This document shows, piece after piece, positions 25,690 through 32,545 of a DNA stretch of 64,000 bases; position 1 is the stretch's first letter, and every line of letters begins with the position of its first letter. The notes beneath the pieces were generated by a model. It had not been told where the DNA came from. It searched no databases and worked only from the letters and a program-made list of their open reading frames with translations. The position numbers and the translations under genes are program-made. This stretch comes from Phycisphaeraceae bacterium (GTDB lineage Bacteria > Planctomycetota > Phycisphaerae > Phycisphaerales > Zrk34): the NCBI GenBank assembly GCA_028282805.1, contig JANQHD010000054.1, forward strand, positions 1-64,000. The letters are read 5' to 3'.

Positions 25690-26451
25690 ATCGGCGATTC
25701 GATCGCGATTATTTCCGATATCCACGGCAACCTCGAGGCGCTGAAAACGGTGTTGAGCGACATCGACCAGCGTGGCATCGAGCGGGTCGTCTGCTTGGGG
25801 GACATCATCGGCTACGGCCCGAACCCGCGCGAGGTGCTGGACCTGGTCGCCGAGCGGTGCGAGTGGTCGCTCTTGGGCAACCACGACTTCGCGGTGCTGT
25901 ACGAGCCGACCAACTTCAACGCCGGCGCCGAGGCCGCGGCTTTCTGGACCCGCCGGCAACTCGAGACCGAGCCCGACGAATCGGCCCGCGCCGCGCGGTG
26001 GAACTTCCTCGGCTCGCTGTTGATCCGTCAGACGTTCGACGGCATCCTGTGCGTGCACGGCTCGCCGCGCCGGCCGATCAACGAGTACATCTTCGCCGAC
26101 GATGTGGCCACCGCGCCGGCGAAGATGAGCCAGATATTCGACCGCATCGACCGGGCCTGCCTCGTGGGCCACACCCACGTCCAGGGCCTGTTCACCGACG
26201 AGCCCGACTTCTACCCGCCGAGCGAGCTGGGCGCCAAGTACCAGATCAACTCGTGGGAGAAGGTCGTGGTCAACGTCGGCTCGGTCGGTCAGCCACGCGA
26301 CCGCGACCCGCGGGCGGCGTACACGATCCTCGACGAAGACCAGGTCGAGTTCATCCGCCTCGAGTACGACATCGCCAAGACCATCAGCCAGATCGAGGCC
26401 ACTGCCGAGTTGAACGACTTTTTCGGCCAACGCCTGCTGGAAGGGCGCTAG
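25690..26451 (+). CDS. Metallophosphoesterase, apparently starting at ATC
   Basis: About 253 aa. Motifs of the calcineurin-like phosphoesterase fold appear in order: SDIHGNLEAL, CLGDIIGYGPNP, LLGNHDF, VHGSPR and VGHTHVQG, plus NVGSVGQPRDRDPRAAY, which marks the YfcE/diadenosine-tetraphosphatase-like group. The frame has a stop at 25675-25677, and the first ATG, GTG or TTG is GTG 25750, past the essential DIHGN motif. A perfect AAGGAG (25676-25681) sits 8 nt before ATC 25690, the likely non-standard start. The stop codon lies in a repeat shared with mnmE. Confidence 0.85.
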   Translation: MGDSIAIISDIHGNLEALKTVLSDIDQRGIERVVCLGDIIGYGPNPREVLDLVAERCEWSLLGNHDFAVLYEPTNFNAGAEAAAFWTRRQLETEPDESARAARWNFLGSLLIRQTFDGILCVHGSPRRPINEYIFADDVATAPAKMSQIFDRIDRACLVGHTHVQGLFTDEPDFYPPSELGAKYQINSWEKVVVNVGSVGQPRDRDPRAAYTILDEDQVEFIRLEYDIAKTISQIEATAELNDFFGQRLLEGR

Positions 26452-26468
26452 CCGCTTGCGGCTTAGCG
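26450..26468. repeat. Palindromic repeat at the phosphoesterase stop codon
   Basis: The 19-mer AGCCGCTTGCGGCTTAGCG is identical to 29019-29037 inside mnmE. Its first two bases complete the TAG stop of the phosphoesterase gene. Confidence 0.75.
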
Positions 26469-26579
26469 CGGGGCGCCTGAATCACCCGCGATCCGCGGCC
26501 GACTAAACCACGCTGGCCGTGGGTCGCGCCCAGTCGTATACTGCCCCCTTTTATCGATACTTACGGTAAGGAAACCGCC

Positions 26580-28859
26580 GTGCGTCGCACGTTGATCACC
26601 ATGTTGCTGGTCGCCAGTTCGCTGGCGGTCGTCTTTGCGCTCAGCCAATACGGCAAAGACCCCAAGCCCGACGGCGAGCAGCCGCCCGAAACCAAGCTCC
26701 CGGTCGCCACCGGCCAGGCCGAGACGCCCACCGCTGCGCCCGCCGAGGTGGACACCCAAGCCGAGCAACCCCCCGCGCCGCAACCGGCCCCCGCGCCGAC
26801 CGAGACCCCCGCAACCGACAACGCTTCGCAAGAGATCGGCAAGCTGATCGCGATCGACCCCGGCGACCAGCCGGAACCGGTCATCGGCTCCAGCGACGAG
26901 CAAGACAACCCCTACAAGATGCGCGTGGAGTTCAGCAAGTGGAACGCCGGCATCGCGCACCTCGAATTGGCCGACTACTCCGACGACGCGCTGGAACACA
27001 TACCCTACCCCGTGCAGTCGAAACTGCTGGTTAAAACCACCAGCGAAACCGACGGCTATTACTATTACCCGTTCGGCGCCAAGAGCGTCACGATCAACGA
27101 CCAGACGCTCGTGCTCAACTACAAACAGTGGGAGCTGCTGACCGACCCGCTGGCGCAAAACAACGACGGCGAGGTCCGCTACCAGCTGACCATCGCCGAG
27201 TCGGCCCCCGAGGGCGAGCAACCCAAGCCGTTGCTCCGCTTGGAGCGCACGTTTCGCGTGCTGCCCGGGCGCTACGACCTGCAACTCGAGCAGAAGGTCG
27301 TCAACCTCACCGACCGGCCGCTCGTCGTGCAGTTCGAGCAGTACGGCCCCGGCGACATGGCCTACCGGCCGAGCTACATGGGCGACCGGCGCGGCATGAA
27401 CGTCGCTTACGCCGACCCGGAGTACGACCCGAACCGCATGGTCAAGAACTTCAAGCTGATGCCCGGCGGGCAGGGCACGCCGCGCAAGAAGCTCATGGCC
27501 GAGCAGCCCGAAGGCCTCTGGCCCAACAAGAAGTTCGAGCAGCGCGCAGAAGAGGTCCTCCAGGCCCGCCGGTCCGGCGACGTGGTGCCGGAGCAATACG
27601 AGGTGGCGTTCGTGGCCATGACCAACCGCTACTTCGCCGCCGCGGCGATCCCGCTCATGGCGCCGGCGCCCGAGGGCCAGCCCACCACGTTCAAGGCGCT
27701 CAACGAGGTCTTCCCCACCGTCGGGCGCGTCACCTGGGGGCAGGGCGAGCGGGCCACGCTGCTGCTGACCATGGAGTCCAAACGCTTGAGCCTCGCCGCC
27801 GGCGGAGAAGCCTCGCTCGACGTGGCGCTGTTCGCCGGGCCCAAGAGCCAGAAGGTCTTCGACGCCGACCCCGTCTACACCCGCCTCGGCTTCGAGCACC
27901 TGGTCGTCTACGAGACCGGCTGCTGCCTGTCGTTCAACGGCATCGCCAAGTTCATGCACTGGCTGCTCGACCTGTTCCACGTCGCGGTGCGCGACTGGGG
28001 CCTGGCGATCATCGTGCTGACCCTCATCGTCCGCGCGATCCTGCACCCGATCACCAAGAAGTCGCAGCTGAACATGATGCGCTTCGCCAAGCAGATGCAG
28101 ACCCTGCAACCGGAGATCGAGAAGCTCAAGAAAAAGCACAAGGACGACTCGCAGAAGCTCAACCAGGAGATGATGAAGCTCTACCGCGAGAAGAACGTCA
28201 ACCCCGCCGGCATGGCCATGGGCTGCCTGCCGATGTTCCTCCAGACGCCGATCTGGATCGCGCTGTGGGCGATGCTCTTCTACGCGATCGACCTCCGCCA
28301 CACCCCCGCCTTCTTCGACTTCTTCCACCGCACCGCCGAGAACCTCGGCTACGTGGGCTGGCGCTTCCTCACGGACCTCGCCGATAAGGACCGCTTCATC
28401 CCGCTGCCCGAGAGCGTTCACTTCTCGCTGCCCGTGATCGGCAAGTTCGAAGCGATCAACCTGCTGCCGATCATGCTGATGTTCACCTACTGGGCCCAGC
28501 AGAAGTTCATGCAGCCGCCGCAGACCACCGAGCTGTCCGACCAGGCCAAGACGCAGCAGAAAATCATGAAGTTCATGCTGCTCAGCTTCCCTGTCATCCT
28601 CTTCAACGCGCCCAGCGGTTTGACGCTGTACATGCTCGCCTCGTCGATCAGCGGCATCATCGACGGCAAGATCGTCCGCAAGAAGCTCAAGCAGATGGAA
28701 GAGCGCGGCGAGTTCGACAAGCCCCGCCCACGCAAGGCCCCCAAGCCCGGCGGGTTCCTCGACCGCATGCAGAAGGCCGCCGAGGCCAAGCAGCGCGAGA
28801 TGCAGGAGATGCAACGCCGGCAGGCCGGCGGGGGCAAGGGCAAAAAACGCCGCCGCTAA
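26580..28859 (+). CDS. yidC: Membrane protein insertase YidC
   Basis: Encodes 759 aa from GTG 26580. It has one N-terminal TM helix (residues 1-22), a Pro/Ala/Glu-rich linker to about residue 85, a large periplasmic beta domain (about 100-440) and the conserved YidC/Oxa1 core from about residue 475. The core has DWGLAIIVLTLIVRAILHPI, a charged cytoplasmic loop, MGCLPMFLQTPIWIALWAMLF and later TM helices. YidC inserts and folds inner-membrane proteins with or without SecYEG. It is 3 nt from mnmE, a conserved pairing. The long linker makes it longer than most YidC proteins. Confidence 0.95.
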   Translation: MRRTLITMLLVASSLAVVFALSQYGKDPKPDGEQPPETKLPVATGQAETPTAAPAEVDTQAEQPPAPQPAPAPTETPATDNASQEIGKLIAIDPGDQPEPVIGSSDEQDNPYKMRVEFSKWNAGIAHLELADYSDDALEHIPYPVQSKLLVKTTSETDGYYYYPFGAKSVTINDQTLVLNYKQWELLTDPLAQNNDGEVRYQLTIAESAPEGEQPKPLLRLERTFRVLPGRYDLQLEQKVVNLTDRPLVVQFEQYGPGDMAYRPSYMGDRRGMNVAYADPEYDPNRMVKNFKLMPGGQGTPRKKLMAEQPEGLWPNKKFEQRAEEVLQARRSGDVVPEQYEVAFVAMTNRYFAAAAIPLMAPAPEGQPTTFKALNEVFPTVGRVTWGQGERATLLLTMESKRLSLAAGGEASLDVALFAGPKSQKVFDADPVYTRLGFEHLVVYETGCCLSFNGIAKFMHWLLDLFHVAVRDWGLAIIVLTLIVRAILHPITKKSQLNMMRFAKQMQTLQPEIEKLKKKHKDDSQKLNQEMMKLYREKNVNPAGMAMGCLPMFLQTPIWIALWAMLFYAIDLRHTPAFFDFFHRTAENLGYVGWRFLTDLADKDRFIPLPESVHFSLPVIGKFEAINLLPIMLMFTYWAQQKFMQPPQTTELSDQAKTQQKIMKFMLLSFPVILFNAPSGLTLYMLASSISGIIDGKIVRKKLKQMEERGEFDKPRPRKAPKPGGFLDRMQKAAEAKQREMQEMQRRQAGGGKGKKRRR

Positions 28860-28862
28860 CGC

Positions 28863-30263
28863 ATGGCCGACCAAGCCGACAGCCCGGACACGCTGATCGC
28901 CGTCGCCACGCCGCCCGGCCGCAGCGGCCGCGGCATGGTCCGCCTGTCAGGCCCGGCCGTCGACCCGGTGATCGCACGCCGCTTGCCACAACCACTGCCC
29001 CCGCGCCAACCGACCCCCAGCCGCTTGCGGCTTAGCGACGGCGCGACCATCCCCTGCCTCGCCCTCCGCTTCTTTGCTCCCCATTCGTACACCTGCGACG
29101 ACGTGCTCGAGCTCCAGGTGCCCGGCAACCCCGCGCTGCTCGAACGCGTGCTGCACGACCTGCTCGCCGAGCCCGGCGTGCGCCTCGCCGAGCCCGGCGA
29201 GTTCACCCGCCGCGCTTTCTTCGCCGGACGCATCGACCTGACCCGTGCCGAGGGCATCGCCGCCACGATCAGCGCCGTCTCCGACGCCCAGCTCGAGGCC
29301 GCACGCTTACTGCGCCACGGCCGGCTCGGGCAGTGGTCGGTCGAACTCGTCGAACAGCTCGCGCAGGTGCTGGCGCTGGTCGAAGCCGGCATCGACTTCG
29401 TCGACCAGGAAGACGTCGTGCCCATCGCGCCGCGCGACCTGCTCGCCCGGCTGCGTGAGATCGACACGCGGTTACACGAGCTGACCGACCGCAGCCGGAC
29501 CTGGGCGCAGCTCGAAGCCCTGCCTCGCGTGGTGCTGGCCGGCCGGCCGAACGTCGGCAAGAGCACGCTTTTCAACGCCTTACTCGGCCACGAACGCGCG
29601 GTGGCCAGCGACGTCGCCGGCACGACCCGCGACGTGCTCGCCGAGCCGCTCCGCATCGACGGGCCCGACGGCGAGGCGGAGGTGATGCTGGTCGACGTCG
29701 CCGGCCTCGACGAGGCCGCGGAGACGCTGGAAGAATCGATGCAATCCGCCGCCGGCGAAGCGATCGCCTCCGCCGACCTCGTGCTGCTGCTCGACGACGG
29801 CGTCGCCGCTGACGGGGCGGCCAATCATTCTAATGTTCTTGAGAACATTAGAATCACCTTCCCCGCGCACGCGGCGGTGGTGGCGGTGCGGACGAAAGCG
29901 GATACGGGGCCGCCGAGGGCACCGGGGGCAACGGACGTGGCGGTCAGCGCGGCCACGGGCGAGGGGCTCGGCGCGTTGCGTGCGGCGATAGCCGATCGCT
30001 TGGCCGGCCGCGCGGTGAGCCTCAGCGGGCAAGCGTTGGCGCTGCAACCGCGCCACACCCATGCGCTGCGTGAAGCGGGCGACGCGGTCGTGCGTGCGCT
30101 GCGGTGGGTCGAGCCGCAGGCGGACCGGTCGGCGCTCGACGACGTCGAGTTGATCGCGCTGGAGATGCGCGTGGCGCTCGACCACCTCGGCCAACTCGGC
30201 GGCCGGGTCAGCCCCGACGACGTGATCGGCCGCGTGTTCGCCACGTTCTGCGTGGGGAAATAG
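28863..30263 (+). CDS. mnmE: tRNA modification GTPase MnmE
   Basis: Encodes 466 aa. The N-terminal tetrahydrofolate-binding domain begins DTLIAVATPPGRSGRGMVRLSG. The G domain holds GRPNVGKST (G1, from residue 227), a DVAGTTRD switch, DVAGL (G3) and an RTKAD-type G4. The protein ends in FCVGK, matching the catalytic C(I/L/V)GK tail. With MnmG it modifies wobble U34 of certain tRNAs. Oddities: TCDD replaces the usual TGED, and two repeat-derived segments interrupt the frame (29019-29037 and 29827-29854). Confidence 0.94.
   Translation: MADQADSPDTLIAVATPPGRSGRGMVRLSGPAVDPVIARRLPQPLPPRQPTPSRLRLSDGATIPCLALRFFAPHSYTCDDVLELQVPGNPALLERVLHDLLAEPGVRLAEPGEFTRRAFFAGRIDLTRAEGIAATISAVSDAQLEAARLLRHGRLGQWSVELVEQLAQVLALVEAGIDFVDQEDVVPIAPRDLLARLREIDTRLHELTDRSRTWAQLEALPRVVLAGRPNVGKSTLFNALLGHERAVASDVAGTTRDVLAEPLRIDGPDGEAEVMLVDVAGLDEAAETLEESMQSAAGEAIASADLVLLLDDGVAADGAANHSNVLENIRITFPAHAAVVAVRTKADTGPPRAPGATDVAVSAATGEGLGALRAAIADRLAGRAVSLSGQALALQPRHTHALREAGDAVVRALRWVEPQADRSALDDVELIALEMRVALDHLGQLGGRVSPDDVIGRVFATFCVGK
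29019..29037. repeat. Palindromic repeat inside mnmE
   Basis: Identical 19-mer to 26450-26468, followed here by ACGG to give the TTAGCGACGG word of the repeat family at 30297 and 49645. In frame it encodes part of SRLRLSDG. Confidence 0.75.
29827..29854. repeat. AT-rich perfect palindrome inside mnmE
   Basis: Two 13-bp arms (ATTCTAATGTTCT and its complement) surround TG. This 28-bp, AT-rich hairpin sits in very GC-rich coding sequence and keeps the frame, adding about 10 residues (SNVLENIRIT) between the G3 and G4 regions. Confidence 0.9.
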
Positions 30264-30296
30264 CCGACGGCCGTCGCTCATCGCTTGATCGCAATG

Positions 30297-30321
30297 TTTA
30301 GCGACGGCCCGCAGGGCCGGG
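30297..30321. repeat. TTTAGCGACG-headed palindromic repeat
   Basis: Identical over 25 bp to 49645-49669. The 20-mer at 30301-30320 also recurs inverted at 30450-30469, so this gap contains a 20-bp perfect inverted repeat with a 129-bp centre that carries no gene. Confidence 0.85.
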
Positions 30322-30449
30322 GGGAAGTTCTAAGCCATAAGCTGTTAGCCAACAGCCAACAGAGTCATGGCGACCGTAAGTCGTAAGTTTACTCCCACAC
30401 CGTTCGCAACGCCTCATCGCACATCACTCATCGCTGATTGCTTCGGCTA

Positions 30450-30469
30450 CCGGCCCTGCGGGCCGTCGC
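30450..30469. repeat. Inverted copy of the TTTAGCGACG-headed repeat
   Basis: Exact reverse complement of 30301-30320. It lies 53 bp before smpB. Confidence 0.85.
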
Positions 30470-30522
30470 TCAACGGGCCCGCGTGACTTGGCACCCCGGG
30501 GGCGCGTCCGTAACATCTGGCG

Positions 30523-31002
30523 ATGGCCAAGGGCAAAGCCAACACGACACCGCGGGTCACCAACCGCAAGGCGCGGCACGACTACCACATCCTCGAGTCC
30601 GTCGAGTGCGGTGTCGTGCTCACCGGCAGCGAGGTCAAGTCGATCCGTGACGGCAAGGCGTCGATCGCCGAGGGCTACGCCGCGATCGACGCCAAGCGGA
30701 TGGAGCTGTGGCTGCACGACGTCGACATCGCCGCGTACGCCAACGCCCCGGTCGATGCGCACCTGCCTAAACGCAAACGCAAGCTGCTCGCCCGCAAGCG
30801 CGAGATCGAGCGTTTGTTCGGCCTGACCACCGCCAAGGGCACCACGCTTATCCCGCTGACGCTCTACTTCAGCGAGCGCGGCATCGTGAAGATCGAGCTC
30901 GGCGTGGCCCGCGGCAAGCAGAAGGGCGACAAACGCGAGTCGATGAAGAAAGACGACGCCCGCCGCGAGATGCAGAAGGCCATGACCCGCAAGCGGCTGT
31001 GA
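30523..31002 (+). CDS. smpB: SsrA-binding protein SmpB
   Basis: Encodes 159 aa, normal for SmpB. N-terminal NRKARHDYHILESVECGVVLTGSEVKSIRDG and GYAAI, then NAPVDAHLPKRKRKLLARKREI and TLIPLTLYFSERGIVKIELGVARGKQKGDKR, are the diagnostic stretches. The basic C-terminal tail (KRESMKKDDARREMQKAMTRKRL) enters the mRNA channel during trans-translation with tmRNA. No tmRNA gene was recognised nearby. It is convergent with sodN, 19 bp away. Confidence 0.96.
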   Translation: MAKGKANTTPRVTNRKARHDYHILESVECGVVLTGSEVKSIRDGKASIAEGYAAIDAKRMELWLHDVDIAAYANAPVDAHLPKRKRKLLARKREIERLFGLTTAKGTTLIPLTLYFSERGIVKIELGVARGKQKGDKRESMKKDDARREMQKAMTRKRL

Positions 31003-31021
31003 TTGCCGCGGTGGCAGAGCG

Positions 31022-31522
31022 TTAGCGGTGGGGCACGTAATGCGGGTCCCAGATCGGTTGGAGGCGTTGGATGGCTTGGCCGAGCGCCTTGGCGTGGGTC
31101 GGATCGGCGTTCTGCTTGCACTTCATCGCGGCGACGAGCACGGCGTGGTGGGCTGCGAGCTGATTCAGGTAGGCGTTGTAGCCGTCGGCGTCGTGTGCGA
31201 CGGGCTTGAGTTTTTGCGTGAGGAAGTACTCGCTGACCGTGGTGATGATGTGCGATGCGTGCTGCTCCTTGGTATTCGTCCACCGTACGAACTGTTGATG
31301 GTCTTGCGCATCGTGTGACCCGGCGAGCTTGGCCATTTCATTCATGGCTTTGATAATAGTGGTCACGTCCTCGGACATCTGCTTGAGGCGCGCCGCGTCG
31401 TCGTAGATGCCGCACGGCACCTGGCAGTGGGCGTCGGCGCGTGGGGCGGTTTGGTTGACGACGGCAAGTCCGGCGGCGACGGCGGTCAGCGCACACGCGA
31501 TCACGGCGTAACGGGTCAGCAT
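31022..31522 (-). CDS. sodN: Nickel superoxide dismutase with Sec signal peptide
   Basis: I start at ATG 31522, with AAGGAG seven bases upstream; the frame is open further back. Residues 1-31 are a signal peptide ending in ADA. Cleavage there would expose HCQVPCGIYDD, the nickel hook HCxxPCxxY, whose free N-terminal His, Cys2 and Cys6 bind Ni. The rest (VTTIIKAM, QFVRWTNTKEQHA, A-KCKQNAD) fits the four-helix NiSOD fold. It dismutates superoxide, here probably in the periplasm. Usual cytoplasmic NiSODs are processed by a dedicated protease (SodX); none is encoded beside it. Confidence 0.92.
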   Translation of the reverse strand: MLTRYAVIACALTAVAAGLAVVNQTAPRADAHCQVPCGIYDDAARLKQMSEDVTTIIKAMNEMAKLAGSHDAQDHQQFVRWTNTKEQHASHIITTVSEYFLTQKLKPVAHDADGYNAYLNQLAAHHAVLVAAMKCKQNADPTHAKALGQAIQRLQPIWDPHYVPHR

Positions 31523-31616
31523 GGTCAGCTCCTTGGTTTTCGGCGTACCCAACGCGCACATGGTAGGGGCGATGCGTGTGTGTGTGCAATGAAAAACGCG
31601 GCGTTCGCCGCGTTTG

Positions 31617-31643
31617 AACGCGACAAAGTCGCGTCGCTAAATG
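31617..31643. repeat. Palindromic repeat after the SIMPL gene, copy 1
   Basis: Matches 32498-32524 in 25 of 27 bases, same orientation. It contains CGCGAC/GTCGCG and the word CGTCGCTAAA, the complement of the TTTAGCGACG head of the repeats at 30297 and 49645. It lies 12 bp downstream of the SIMPL stop. Confidence 0.8.
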
Positions 31644-31654
31644 GACCGGGGGTG

Positions 31655-32398
31655 TCACTGGATGGCGTATTCGAGGGTGACGACGGCGCGGATTTTTTTG
31701 TGGATGCTGGACGTGTCGCTGAAGCCGGAGTTGCTGACCTCGTTGGAGTAGGCGGGGGTGATCTGGAAGACGCCCTGGCTGGCCGAGCGCAGCGCACCGA
31801 GGGTGTTGGACGAGGCGGAGACGAGCTTCTCGGCGCGCTGGCGGGCGTTGGCGGTGGAGCGGGCGAGCATCTCGAGCTTGAGGTCGTTGAGCTTCGTGTA
31901 CAGGTAATCGGGCGGGTCGGCTTCGAGGTTGATGCCCTCGGCGATGAGGGCCGCGGCCGCGTTGGCGACGGCGGCGACCTCCTGCACGTCGGTCGACTCG
32001 ATCGTGAAGCGCTGGCTGACGGTGTAGTACTCGATCTCGTTGGTGCGGTTGCCCTTGGCGTCGCGCTTGATCAGCTCGTAGATCCCCACGGGCGTCGCGT
32101 GGACGACCTCGGGCTCGAAGCCGTGTGACGTGAGGAACGCCAGCAGCGCGGCGCGGTCTTTCTGCAACTGGTTGTACGCGGCGGTGCGGTCGACGCCGCG
32201 CCGGCTGATCGAGGCCGACCACTGGGCGCGGTCGGAGACGATGGACTGCTCGGCGTAGCCCTTGACGCGGATGGTCTGGTCGCGGAGCTTGACCTTCTCG
32301 AAGCTCCGCCGGGCCAGGTGGGTCGACAGCACCACGCCCAGGGGCAGGGTGACGCCGAAAATAATGAGCCAGAACAAATTGATGCGCGCGTTGGTCAT
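31655..32398 (-). CDS. SIMPL domain protein (DUF541 family)
   Basis: Encodes 247 aa. One N-terminal TM or signal anchor (residues 7-27) is followed by a SIMPL domain: IRVKGYAEQSIVSDRAQWSASIS at the start, internal helices (LNDLKLEMLARSTANARQRAEKLV), and a closing KIRAVVTLEYAIQ. Members form oligomeric periplasmic or membrane-bound assemblies and are linked to stress resistance, but no biochemical activity is firmly assigned. It is flanked at both 3'-side gaps by the same palindromic repeat. Confidence 0.88.
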   Translation of the reverse strand: MTNARINLFWLIIFGVTLPLGVVLSTHLARRSFEKVKLRDQTIRVKGYAEQSIVSDRAQWSASISRRGVDRTAAYNQLQKDRAALLAFLTSHGFEPEVVHATPVGIYELIKRDAKGNRTNEIEYYTVSQRFTIESTDVQEVAAVANAAAALIAEGINLEADPPDYLYTKLNDLKLEMLARSTANARQRAEKLVSASSNTLGALRSASQGVFQITPAYSNEVSNSGFSDTSSIHKKIRAVVTLEYAIQ

Positions 32399-32497
32399 GT
32401 GCCTGAACCTCCTTGTTCAGTAGCAGTGAAAGATGCGTCTCCACGCCACCACAGCGTCGGATGGGCCACGCGATCGGGTCGCGTGGTTTTGGAATTA

Positions 32498-32524
32498 AAC
32501 GCGACGGAGTCGCGTCGCTAAATG
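32498..32524. repeat. Palindromic repeat after ftsK, copy 2
   Basis: Second copy of 31617-31643, 21 bp downstream of the ftsK stop codon and just before the SIMPL gene's promoter side. Confidence 0.8.
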
Positions 32525-32545
32525 TTCCGCGTCCCCCGGGGGCGG

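Noticed and set aside
26463-28874. 803-codon open frame antisense to yidC
   Set aside because: It mirrors yidC codon for codon, is Leu/Val/Arg-biased, and has no ribosome site or family. It is a by-product of GC-rich codon use.
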